Source: Tridacna crocea (Eukaryota; Mollusca; Bivalvia; Cardiida; Cardiidae). From it: a DNA stretch of 64,000 bases. Each line of letters starts with the position of its first letter. Position 1 is the stretch's first letter. Shown here piece after piece: positions 60,601 to 64,000 of this stretch. The position numbers and the translations under genes are program-made. The DNA is taken from assembly GCA_943736015.1 (NCBI GenBank), contig OX031061.1, positions 61,200,192-61,264,191 on the forward strand, given 5' to 3'. The notes beneath the pieces are model-generated. The model was not told the origin of the DNA and searched no databases. It saw nothing but the letters and a program-made list of their open reading frames with translations.

Positions 60601-63589
60601 AGCTTGATGTTTTAAATAAAAACTAAAAGATCTCATTAGAAACCATCAATACACAGCAAAGATGATCTGAGCTCAAAAACCTGAGATATAAAATAAATGA
60701 ATGTTTACACTCATACCTCATTAATTGTGACACAGCAGCCACATTCAAGAAAACATCATACAAACTATGGTAAAATATCCCCCATTTTCAAGATCAGCAT
60801 GAACACCTATTTGTTATTCCGTACGTGATACCATATTATGAAAACACAGTCTCTAAAGGGGAACCCTGTTTAGAATTTGATATATTCCCCAAGACAAAGA
60901 CGATTTGGAAACTGTTCTTTGCTTACCGATTTCAGATATTGATGAATGTGCCGACTCAAATTTAAATAATTGTGACACAGATGCTACATGTACAAACACA
61001 GATGGAAGTTATCAATGTGCTTGTAACAGCGGATTTGCTGGAGACGGGACTAATTGCCAAGGTAACGAATTGAATCCCTGAAAAGCTCAATTAACTGAGA
61101 TACTGATGAATGCTTACCCGCCTCATACGTAAAGAAGTGTAGTTGTATATATATTCATTGAAAAAAATGCTTAATCGTTACAAAAAAGGTCTGAAAAATG
61201 ACCAATGTAAAAAAAAAAACAAAAAAAAAAAAACCATACAATATTAAATGCAACATAATATTTTAAACAGAAATTAAAGGATTTCATAAGAAACAACCAA
61301 TAAACTGCAACGGTGATCTTATATAAAAAAACACAGATATTATTGAATGCTTACACTCATACCTAAAGAATTGTGACACAGAAGCCCCATTCAAGGAAAC
61401 CTTATAGTTGCTATGGTATAATATTTCTCATTTTCAAGATCTGCATGAACACCTATTCTTTATTTTATCAGTGAAGCTATATTATGAGTACATGGTATCT
61501 TAAATGAACCCTGTTTATAATGAGAAATATCCACCAGGATCAAATGGATTTGGAAACTGTTCTTTGTTCACTTATTTTAGATATTGATGAGTGTGCCGAC
61601 TCAAATTTAAACAATTGTGACACAGATGCTACATGTACAAACACAGATGGAAGTTATCAATGTGCTTGTAACAGCGGATTTGCTGGAGACGGAACCAACT
61701 GCCAAGGTAATAAATTGATTCCCTGGAAACATGTTTCTAATATGACTTACAAGCAAACATCTAACGTTTACACACATGAGTATGAGTAATGGATAGTTGA
61801 CATCCATAAGGACTCGTTAGAAAAATCCATAAGTGTGAAGGGGGAATTACACTCGTATCTCAAGAATTGCCACGGAGTAGTCAAATTCAAGAACACCTCA
61901 TGAATGCTACAGTATCACACTCAATATATCCAATTTTCAAGATCGGCATGATCACTTATTTGTTATTTTATCTGTGTGTTTACATTAAGAGAACATGGTC
62001 TCGAAAGTGAACCCTGTCTGGCATAAAATACATTCACCAGGATAAAATGGGTTCTAAGCTTTTTTTGCATACTGATTTCAGATATTGATGAATGTGCCGA
62101 CTCAAATCTAAATAATTGTGACACAGATGCTACATGTACAAACACAGATGGAAATTATCAATGTGCTTGTAACACCGGATTTACTGGAGACGGGTCCACT
62201 TGTCAAGGTAATGAAATGAATCAATGAAAATAAACATTTTACCCTTTCTTACATGATAATTCTTTAAGTAGGAATGGGTCAAATTTATCAGAGAAAATAA
62301 ATTGAAATCTTATTCGATAATTAAGGCTGTAAAACATTGTCGCAAACAAAAGTGTCTAACAAGAAATCATCATTAAATTGTCTTGATATCTTTAAACCGA
62401 AACAAAAAGATTTCATAAAAAAATCAATACACTGCAAAGATGATTGAAGCTCAAACAACTGAGATATTAATTAATGCTTACCAGCATACCTTAAGAAATG
62501 CTTTTGTATATATATTCATTGAAATATTTTTGTTAATCGTTGCAAAACAACAGGGTCAGAAAAGTAACCCATGTCAAAAGTCAGATATATGAGACACACA
62601 TTTAATGTAGCTTGATATTTCGAACGGAAACTGAAGTATTTCATAAGAAACCATAAATACACTTAAAGGATGATGTGGACTCAAATATCACAGAGACAAA
62701 TGAATGCTTAAACTCATACCTCAAGATTTGTGACACAGTAGCCACATTCAAGGAAACCTTATAGAAACTGTGGTAAAATATCCCCGATTTTCAAGATCTG
62801 CATGAACACACATTTGTTATTTCATCTGTGATGCTATATTATGAAAACCGGGTCTCTAAAGGGAACCCTGTTTAGAATTTGATATATTCCCCAAGACAGA
62901 GTTGATTTGGAAACTGTTCTTTGCTTACTGATTTCAGATATTGATGAATGTGCCGACTCAAATTTAAATAATTGTGACACAGATGCTACATGTACAAACA
63001 CAGATGGAAGTTATCAATGTGCTTGTAACAGCGGATTTGCTGGAGACGGGACCAATTGCCAAGGTAATGGATTGAATCCCTGAAAAGCTAAATTAACTGA
63101 GATATTAATGGATGCTAACCCACCTCATATCTAAAGAATTGTTTTTGTTTTTTATACATCTTCAGTGAAAAATGCTAAATCGTTAATAACAAGGTCTGAA
63201 AAATGACCCGTGTCAAAAATCAAATATATAAGATACAAATATTAATTAATGCTGACACTCATACCTCAAGAATTGTGACACAGTGCATCATTCAAGGACA
63301 CCTCATAGAAACTATGGTATAATATCTGAATGAACAACTATTTGTTATTTTATCCTTGATGTTATATTATGAGAACATGGCCTGGAGGTAACCCACTCTA
63401 GAATTTATTATATTCACCAGGGTTAAATAGATTTGCAAACTGTTTTTTGATCACTTATTTTAGATATTGATGAATGTGCCGACTCAAACCTAAATAACTG
63501 TGACACAGATACTTCATGTACAAACACAGATGGAAGTTATCAATGTGCTTGTAACAGCGGATTTGCTGGAGACGGGACCAACTGCCAAG
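33065..63589 (+). CDS. Secreted multi-EGF protein: signal peptide plus 28 cbEGF repeats (3' end outside window)
   Basis: 29 coding exons are visible and give 1199 residues plus one base. Exon 1 is a signal peptide; exons 2-29 each encode one EGF module with cysteine spacing C-7-C-5-C-8-C-1-C-10-C. Nearly all begin D-I-D-E-C (calcium-binding EGF) and all match the Asp/Asn hydroxylation signature C-x-[DN]-x4-[FY]-x-C-x-C. Every boundary is phase 1 with GT-AG ends (acceptor TTTTAG or TTTCAG, donor CAAG|GTAATG). The protein should be a rod-like, calcium-stiffened extracellular chain, disulfide bonded, entering the secretory pathway. EGF1-11 are diverged; EGF12-28 are almost identical. No transmembrane segment, TB, Notch LNR or other domain is seen, so the C-terminal class is unknown. 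Fibrillin/fibropellin-like matrix proteins, EGF-repeat adhesive (foot) proteins and large EGF receptors all remain possible. Joins are predicted from splice signals and phase only. Confidence 0.85.
33183..33332. repeat. Degenerate (TCTG)n microsatellite in intron 1
   Basis: TCTGTCTGTGTGTCTGTCTG-type tract starting ~40 bp after the exon 1 donor. Three overlapping Cys/Ser/Val-rich ORFs are artefacts of it. Confidence 0.8.
33611..33659. repeat. (AG)n microsatellite
   Basis: About 24 AG dinucleotides in intron 1. Confidence 0.95.
33876..35158. mobile_element. Inverted pair of ~210-bp repeats with tRNA-like segments, intron 1
   Basis: CGCGATAACTATGGCCTTTG (33878-) and CAAAGGCCACAGTTATCGCG (to 35157) are mirror ends. 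Inward of each lies a tRNA-like stretch: + strand GTGGTGTAATGGATCATTG with GTTCGAGCC at 34025-34080, and minus strand GTGGTGCAGTGGTCAAAGG with GAGTTCGAGTCAC at 34980-35040. Each is followed by a T-rich tract. Between them are T-rich DNA and ~500 bp without recognised content. Either one fold-back element or two facing SINE copies. Confidence 0.55.
34085..34330. repeat. T-rich low-complexity tract
   Basis: Runs of up to 20 T interspersed with C. It gives an artefactual F/L-rich 95-codon ORF and its K-rich antisense. Confidence 0.85.
35206..35409. mobile_element. TTAA MITE, GATCAGACTGCAC family, intron 1
   Basis: TTAACTATATTCTGC at the left, CCTACGGGTTAA at the right, hairpin AAGATCAGACTGCACG/CGTGCAGTCTGATCTT and ACACTGTCCGC after it. 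Confidence 0.7.
35512..35722. mobile_element. TTAA palindromic MITE, subfamily A, intron 1
   Basis: TTAACCCTTTACCACACAATG at the left with GACGACCCTGAGAAAGAAGC in the arm and GCTGATAACCAGC in the centre. The right end TGTATGGTAATATTAG is eroded where the next element begins. Confidence 0.75.
35721..36226. mobile_element. Composite hairpin + TIR element carrying CRE and YY1-like motifs, copy 1
   Basis: A ~142-bp near-perfect hairpin (arms TCAGGTGGCAGGGGACTTGG and CCAAGTCCCCTGCCACCTGA, loop GAGCCGAAGGCGAG) is followed by a ~355-bp segment with inverted ends TTTATTATACTGCAAAG and CTTTGCAGTATAATAAA. The same composite recurs at 39491-39995. This copy ends only ~50 bp before the EGF1 exon. It carries two TGACGTCA palindromes, GCCGCCATTTTGG and AACCAATCAG. 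No coding. Confidence 0.75.
35996..36082. promoter_or_regulatory. Two TGACGTCA (CRE-type) sites and a GCCGCCATTTTGG (YY1-type) site
   Basis: TGACGTCA at 35996-36003 and 36012-36019, GCCGCCATTTTGG at 36070-36082, all inside the composite element. The motifs are consensus matches by eye; occupancy is unknown. Confidence 0.5.
36277..36396 (+). CDS. EGF gene exon 2: EGF1
   Basis: 120 nt, two codons shorter than all later exons: it starts at D-E-C and lacks the first D-I of the calcium-binding D-I-D-E-C motif. Acceptor CTCGTCGCAG, donor CAAG|GTAATT. Cysteines complete; hydroxylation signature [12 protein letters not shown]. An N-G-T glycosylation sequon precedes the last cysteine. Confidence 0.85.
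36884..37113. mobile_element. TTAA palindromic MITE, subfamily A, intron 2
   Basis: TTAATCTTTTACTAAACAATC left, GTCGTTTGGTAAAGAATTAA right, centre TGCTGTTTACCAGCA. Confidence 0.75.
37153..37285. repeat. (CCAA)n-type microsatellite just upstream of EGF2
   Basis: Degenerate CCAACCAACCGACC-type tract ending 27 bp before the exon. Its minus strand gives an ORF of W-L-V-G-W repeats, which is an artefact. Confidence 0.9.
37313..37438 (+). CDS. EGF gene exon 3: EGF2
   Basis: 126 nt, phase 1-1, acceptor TTTTTCCTCCACAG, donor CAAG|GTCAGT. D-L-D-E-C start; unusual aromatic content ([14 protein letters not shown]). The most diverged module together with EGF3 and EGF4. Confidence 0.9.
37445..37665. mobile_element. 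GC-rich double-hairpin MITE, copy 1 (3' part missing)
   Basis: GCTTGCAACACGCGAAAAGG start, hairpin GATCAGCCTGCGCAG/GCGCAGGCTGATCC, then TTCTGTTTTGCACAAGTCTAC. Matches the full copies at 43.54 and 45.23 kb, but stops after the start of the second hairpin. It begins ~10 bp after the EGF2 donor. Confidence 0.7.
37765..37997. mobile_element. MITE with TTCACCAACCATT ends, intron 3, copy 1
   Basis: CAGTATTCACCAACCATTG at the left and AATGGTTAGTGAACAGACCC at the right. The internal CTTCTGATTGGCTAAACCA palindrome is shared with 42145-42320. An A-rich tract lies inside. Confidence 0.65.
38045..38170 (+). CDS. EGF gene exon 4: EGF3
   Basis: 126 nt. The only module whose first codon is Glu (G|AA): [17 protein letters not shown] hydroxylation signature; ends N-C-A before the donor GCAG|GTTAGT. 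Confidence 0.9.
39169..39294 (+). CDS. EGF gene exon 5: EGF4
   Basis: 126 nt, acceptor TTTTTACTTGCAG, donor CAAG|GTAATA. D-I-D-E-C start. The usual G-D-G near the end is replaced by R-V-G. Confidence 0.9.
39491..39995. mobile_element. Composite hairpin + TIR element, copy 2 (intron 5)
   Basis: Nearly the same as 35721-36226: hairpin with GGTGGCAGGGGACTTGGAAC, ends TTTATTATACTGCAAAG and TTTGCAGTATAATAAT, TGACGTCA at 39764-39771 and 39780-39787, and GCCGCCATTTTGG at 39841-39853. Confidence 0.75.
40447..40572 (+). CDS. EGF gene exon 6: EGF5
   Basis: 126 nt, acceptor TTCTTTGTAG, donor [23 protein letters not shown] start, first module with the D-A-T-C motif that later becomes standard. Confidence 0.9.
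40591..40736. repeat. Long imperfect hairpin just after the EGF5 donor
   Basis: Arms TTCAGCTTGTGGTTTATAT and ATATTAACCACAAGCTGATGAA with CGAAAATAACG/CGTTATTTTCG-type inner stem, separated by a short loop (GTGCCGTAGGGCAC). Resembles the hairpin head of the composite elements in shape, not in sequence. Confidence 0.7.
40961..41189. mobile_element. TTAA palindromic MITE, subfamily A, intron 6
   Basis: TTAACTCATTACCAAACGAC left, AGATGGTAATGGGTTAA right, centre GCTGGTTACCAGC. Confidence 0.8.
41373..41498 (+). CDS. EGF gene exon 7: EGF6
   Basis: 126 nt, acceptor TGTTTTTTGCAG, donor GACG|GTAAGG. D-D-D-E-C start (Asp in place of Ile). A-S-F-F-L-N-D-C is close to EGF4 and EGF8, suggesting an older EGF4/6/8 lineage. 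Confidence 0.9.
41538..42125 (-). mobile_element. Degenerate SINE pieces, intron 7
   Basis: ATGGTGTTTAACGCCATTTTC at 41549-41570 resembles the SINE tail, and GGCACCCATCCATGCTTTCC...CTTTCCAAGCCACTGGCTTC (41965-42030) resembles the body of the SINEs at 10.99 and 27.79 kb. The tRNA head is absent or worn. Confidence 0.4.
42145..42320. mobile_element. MITE with GGGTCCATATTCAACAACC ends, intron 7, copy 2
   Basis: GGGTCCATATTCAACAACCATT and AATGGTTGGTGAATACGGACCC are inverted ends; the centre is a perfect palindrome CTTCTGATTGGCTAAACCA/TTTAGCCAATCAGAAG. Confidence 0.8.
42358..42582. mobile_element. Worn TTAA palindromic MITE, intron 7
   Basis: GAGAGCATTTGCAGACGACA, GGAAGGTAGAAAACATT, CCGGTTACCAGCATTTTCTTC and CTGGTAAAGAGTAA in family order; both TTAA sites altered. 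Confidence 0.6.
42619..42744 (+). CDS. EGF gene exon 8: EGF7
   Basis: 126 nt, acceptor CCTCTTTATAG, donor CAAG|GTAGTA. D-I-N-E-C start; [11 protein letters not shown], already close to the EGF12-28 consensus. Confidence 0.9.
43131..43260. repeat. Palindromic TCTAGGCAGATC-type repeat, intron 8
   Basis: GGCAGATTCAGGATCTGCC palindrome with GTTCAGCCAGAACC beside it. The same motif bounds the insertion at 51603-52062. Confidence 0.5.
43397..43522 (+). CDS. EGF gene exon 9: EGF8
   Basis: 126 nt, acceptor CATTTTTAG, donor [23 protein letters not shown]; hydroxylation signature [12 protein letters not shown]. Confidence 0.9.
43540..43806. mobile_element. GC-rich double-hairpin MITE, copy 2, full length
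   Basis: Starts CTGCAACAAGCGATAAGGG and ends CATGTTGCAAGC. Two hairpins: GATCAGCCTGCGTAG/CACGCAAGCTAATCC and GATTAGCCTGCGCGG/CTGCGCAGGCTAATCC, joined by ACTACATTAGATTTTGTGC. It starts ~18 bp after the EGF8 donor. Confidence 0.8.
44026..44413. mobile_element. MITE of the TTAAGGTAAGACC family, long form, intron 9
   Basis: Left GTAAGACCTGTATAATGCAC (TTAA eroded), right ATTACACAGGTCTTACCTTAA. The interior (GGGAGGTAATTATTATC, poly(A) at 44282-44312) is missing in the short form at 22139-22268. Confidence 0.7.
44990..45115 (+). CDS. EGF gene exon 10: EGF9
   Basis: 126 nt, acceptor TGTTATCTATAG, donor [29 protein letters not shown]: first module with the A-D-S start used by EGF12-28. Confidence 0.9.
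45228..45498. mobile_element. GC-rich double-hairpin MITE, copy 3, full length, intron 10
   Basis: ATATAGCTTGCAACACGCG at the left and CGTGTTGCAAGCCATAT at the right; the same two hairpins as copy 2. Best example for defining the ends. Confidence 0.85.
46003..46233. mobile_element. TTAA palindromic MITE, subfamily A, left of the piggyBac relic
   Basis: TTAACTCATTACCAAATGAC left, GTGTGTTAATGGGTTAA right. Confidence 0.8.
46620..47640 (+). pseudogene. piggyBac-type transposase relic
   Basis: Three signatures lie in the right order but in different frames. [11 protein letters not shown] at 46791-46823 followed at once by a stop, [14 protein letters not shown] near 47130-47175 (compare the Y-N-x-x-M-G-G-V-D of piggyBac transposases), and a C-terminal cysteine cluster C-A-L-C-K-K-H...C-T-K-C-G-T-K-C near 47467-47525. 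Several stops and frameshifts separate them and the N-terminal third is not recognisable. A plain DNA transposon fossil inside intron 10 of the EGF gene. Its own termini are not identified. Confidence 0.7.
47887..48115. mobile_element. TTAA palindromic MITE, subfamily A, right of the piggyBac relic
   Basis: TTAACCCATTACCAGACGAG left, GTGTGGTAATGGGTTAA right, perfect centre AAATGCTGGTTACCAGCATTT. One of the best-preserved copies. Confidence 0.85.
48349..48474 (+). CDS. EGF gene exon 11: EGF10
   Basis: 126 nt, acceptor TTATACTGCAG, donor [26 protein letters not shown] in place of G-D-G. Confidence 0.9.
48840..48962 (+). pseudogene. Decayed EGF exon between EGF10 and EGF11
   Basis: After an acceptor-like CAATCAG the sequence ATTGATGAATATTCGG, AACATTAATGAATGTG, ACTAATGGAAGTTATCAATG and AACAATGGAATTTCAGAAGA follows the layout of an EGF exon of about the same length. 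The first cysteine codon has become TAT, an in-frame stop and frameshifts are present, and no donor remains. A former module of the host gene. Confidence 0.75.
49114..49239 (+). CDS. EGF gene exon 12: EGF11
   Basis: 126 nt, acceptor TTTCTCTTCAG, donor [29 protein letters not shown]. Last of the diverged modules and the closest to the homogeneous group; N-T-G-F-T-G-D-G-S is shared with EGF26. Confidence 0.9.
49240..50255. other. Intron 12 with one probable exon relic
   Basis: AT-rich. At ~50055-50113 the stretch TCTTGATAAATGCACAGTC...CATCAAGAATTATGGCACGA looks like a third decayed EGF exon (compare ATTGATGAATGTGCCGACTC and AACAATTGTGACACAG). Nothing else recognised. Confidence 0.45.
50256..50381 (+). 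CDS. EGF gene exon 13: EGF12
   Basis: 126 nt; first of the homogeneous group. Consensus module: [42 protein letters not shown]. Its donor is GTCATG, unlike the GTAATG of its relatives. Confidence 0.92.
50655..50985 (+). pseudogene. Two EGF-exon relics in intron 13
   Basis: Relic 1 begins GAGATATTACTTAATGC at 50661; relic 2 begins GAGATAAATGAATGC at 50893 and keeps AATTGTGACACAGTAGCCAC, matching the AATTGTGACACAGATGCTAC of live exons. They are 232 bp apart and relic 2 lies 243 bp before EGF13. No open frame or splice sites remain. Confidence 0.65.
51136..51261 (+). CDS. EGF gene exon 14: EGF13
   Basis: 126 nt, same protein as EGF12; acceptor TTGTTTCAG, donor CAAG|GTAATG. Confidence 0.92.
51603..52062. 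mobile_element. TIR element inserted in intron 14
   Basis: Left TCTAGGCAGATCCGGAATC, CTGCCTAGACCAAACTGG; right CTAGTTTGGTCCAGGCAGAG, AATCTGCCTAGATTCCG. It separates relic 1 (51533) from relic 2 (52221) by ~456 bp more than in sister introns, which dates it after the array formed. Confidence 0.7.
52480..52605 (+). CDS. EGF gene exon 15: EGF14
   Basis: 126 nt. Variant: D-I-N-E-C, N-N-C-N-T-D and G-E-G-P in place of G-D-G-T, four replacements relative to the consensus, so probably older than its neighbours. Confidence 0.92.
53116..53241 (+). CDS. EGF gene exon 16: EGF15
   Basis: 126 nt. One replacement (T-N-I-D-G). Its donor region GGTAATGA is duplicated by an insertion that starts 8 bp downstream, leaving two possible donors. 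Confidence 0.9.
53249..53467. mobile_element. 219-bp insertion at the EGF15 splice donor with 8-bp target duplication
   Basis: GGTAATGA occurs at 53241-53248 and 53468-53475, and the sequence after the second copy (ATTTAATCTCTGAAAAC) matches what follows the donor in sister introns (ATTGAATCCCTGAAAAG). The insert has GCTAGTCGTAAAAGGCGA and ends CGCTAGTCATTCATTCAG. Family not identified; SINE- or LINE-tail-like. Confidence 0.75.
54236..54361 (+). CDS. EGF gene exon 17: EGF16
   Basis: 126 nt, D-A-S-C and D-G-N-Y variant (Ser for Thr, Asn for Ser). First exon of duplication unit 1. Confidence 0.92.
54395..54710 (+). pseudogene. Two EGF-exon relics in intron 17
   Basis: Relic 1 TGATATATTAATGGATGC at ~54398 (with CATATATAAAGAATTGT); relic 2 ACAGATATACATGAATAC at ~54630 (with CCAAGAATTTTGTCAATAGC). 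Spacing 232 bp, then ~238 bp to EGF17. The pair recurs in every copy of the duplication. Confidence 0.6.
54869..54994 (+). CDS. EGF gene exon 18: EGF17
   Basis: 126 nt, consensus module identical in protein to EGF12. Second exon of unit 1; acceptor CCTTATTTTAG. Confidence 0.92.
55762..55887 (+). CDS. EGF gene exon 19: EGF18
   Basis: 126 nt, identical to EGF16 (D-A-S-C, D-G-N-Y). First exon of unit 2. Confidence 0.92.
56395..56520 (+). CDS. EGF gene exon 20: EGF19
   Basis: 126 nt, identical in protein to EGF17. Second exon of unit 2. Confidence 0.92.
57288..57413 (+). CDS. EGF gene exon 21: EGF20
   Basis: 126 nt, same protein as EGF16/18, with one silent change (GGGACT). First exon of unit 3. 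Confidence 0.92.
57923..58048 (+). CDS. EGF gene exon 22: EGF21
   Basis: 126 nt, identical in protein to EGF17/19. Second exon of unit 3. Confidence 0.92.
58816..58941 (+). CDS. EGF gene exon 23: EGF22
   Basis: 126 nt. Hybrid: D-A-T-C as in the second-exon type but D-G-N-Y and GGGACT as in EGF20; either the parental state or a gene-conversion product. Confidence 0.92.
59456..59581 (+). CDS. EGF gene exon 24: EGF23
   Basis: 126 nt. Variant with N-N-C-H-T-D-A-I-C and G-T-K-C. Donor GTAAAG instead of GTAATG, shared with EGF28. Confidence 0.92.
59885..60505. mobile_element. ~600-bp insertion in intron 24
   Basis: Between relic 1 (59849) and relic 2 (~60680) there are ~600 bp absent from sister introns, starting TTATAGTAAAAAGATGTGG and including GATCGAATTGCAGCC. 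The same sequence starts again at 63907 after EGF28. Ends and family not identified; a 93-codon minus-strand ORF has no domain. Confidence 0.55.
60936..61061 (+). CDS. EGF gene exon 25: EGF24
   Basis: 126 nt, consensus protein. Upstream intron (GATATATTCCCCAAGAC, GATTTCAG) matches that of EGF27. Confidence 0.92.
61581..61706 (+). CDS. EGF gene exon 26: EGF25
   Basis: 126 nt, consensus protein (one silent GAG in D-E-C). Acceptor CACTTATTTTAG, donor CAAG|GTAATA. Confidence 0.92.
62082..62207 (+). CDS. EGF gene exon 27: EGF26
   Basis: 126 nt. Ends [12 protein letters not shown], resembling EGF11 rather than its neighbours. Preceded by a short intron (375 bp) with one relic left. Confidence 0.92.
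62938..63063 (+). CDS. EGF gene exon 28: EGF27
   Basis: 126 nt, consensus protein. The intron before it is a paralogue of intron 13 (CAAAGATGATTGAAGCTC, GTAACCCATGTCAAAAGTC). Confidence 0.92.
63464..63589 (+). CDS. EGF gene exon 29: EGF28 (last in window)
   Basis: 126 nt. D-T-D-T-S-C variant. Ends in phase 1 at a good donor (CAAG|GTAAAG), so at least one more coding exon must lie to the right. 4008 bp from EGF23, with matching introns. Confidence 0.92.
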
Positions 63590-64000
63590 GTAAAGAATTG
63601 AATCCCTGAAAACATATTCCTTATGCAATTTATAGGAAAACATCTTTCTTTTACACACATTAGTATACTTCAAGTATGGATAGGTCAAATGTATCTTAGA
63701 AAATAAATTTCGATCTTATTCGATAATTGAGGCGGTATTGCCTTGTGGCAAACATAAGATTCTAAATCACCGGTATTGATATGTTAAACGGAACCTAAAG
63801 GATTTTATAAGAAACTGTCAGTATACTGCAAAGATGCTTGTGGTCAACAAACTCAGAAATTGAATTAATGCTAACCCTCCTCATACCTTAAGAATTGTAT
63901 ATACATTTATAGTAAAAAGATGTGGTCGATCGAATTGCAGCCTCTGTCTTCACATGCCAGACGGATCTACGTATAACTTTAACGGTAAGGCATTCAAAGT
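63590..64000. other. Start of intron 29, cut by the window edge
   Basis: Nearly the same as the sequence after EGF23 (59582-60000), including the insertion that begins TTATAGTAAAAAGATGTGG. The array therefore continues. Confidence 0.8.

Noticed and set aside
50997-61789. ORFs with in-frame ATG starting 20-40 codons before D-I-D-E-C (e.g. [12 protein letters not shown])
   Set aside because: These are intron sequence read through the acceptor; they recur because the introns are duplicated, and each is interrupted by a clear TTTTAG acceptor in phase.
1-64000. LTR elements, retroviruses, Polintons or other capsid-bearing elements
   Set aside because: No reverse transcriptase, integrase, capsid or polymerase signature and no pair of direct long terminal repeats was recognised.

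Overview
The window looks like nuclear DNA of an invertebrate animal, most likely a bivalve mollusc (probably a heterodont clam or mussel). The genes are intron-rich, there is no bacterial-style gene packing, and AT-rich non-coding sequence is crowded with short palindromic DNA transposons, tRNA-headed SINEs, ~165-bp-monomer fold-back elements and simple repeats. The species call is inferred from the style of the repeats, not from a database match.

Left part (1-33 kb): mostly repeats. The only host coding sequence I can support is a putative terminal exon at 3318-3544, encoding an acidic Glu/Gln/Pro/Ala-rich tail followed by poly(A) signals. From 4.8 to 15.3 kb the DNA is made of fold-back elements with internal ~165-bp tandem repeats. 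A 3.9-kb element with long inverted ends (9.1-13.0 kb) is nested among them and has been hit by an older repeat and then by a SINE. From 16 to 33 kb lie TTAA-flanked palindromic MITEs, three SINE insertions with two-sided target duplications or family support, a 1.3-kb minisatellite with a 33-bp unit (29.5-30.8 kb), and several microsatellites.

Right part (33-64 kb): one large gene on the + strand that runs off the right edge. A signal-peptide exon (33065-33140) ends in phase 1. It is followed by 28 exons that each encode exactly one calcium-binding-type EGF module: 27 exons of 126 nt and a first one of 120 nt, all with phase 1-1 boundaries, so any number can be joined or duplicated without shifting frame. 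The visible product is 1199 residues plus one base: a signal peptide and 28 EGF repeats with the Asp/Asn-hydroxylation signature. EGF1-EGF11 differ from each other and sit in long introns full of MITEs and one piggyBac transposase relic. EGF12-EGF28 are nearly identical and were made by repeated tandem duplication, most recently of two-exon blocks of 1526-1528 bp (54.2-58.9 kb) and of a ~4.0-kb block.

The most interesting structure is inside the introns of the homogeneous part. Decayed EGF exons recur there at regular spacing, usually two per intron and ~232-250 bp apart, so the present array of spaced live exons seems to derive from a denser one. A further decayed exon lies at 48.84 kb. No retrovirus-like, LTR or other capsid-bearing element was recognised.
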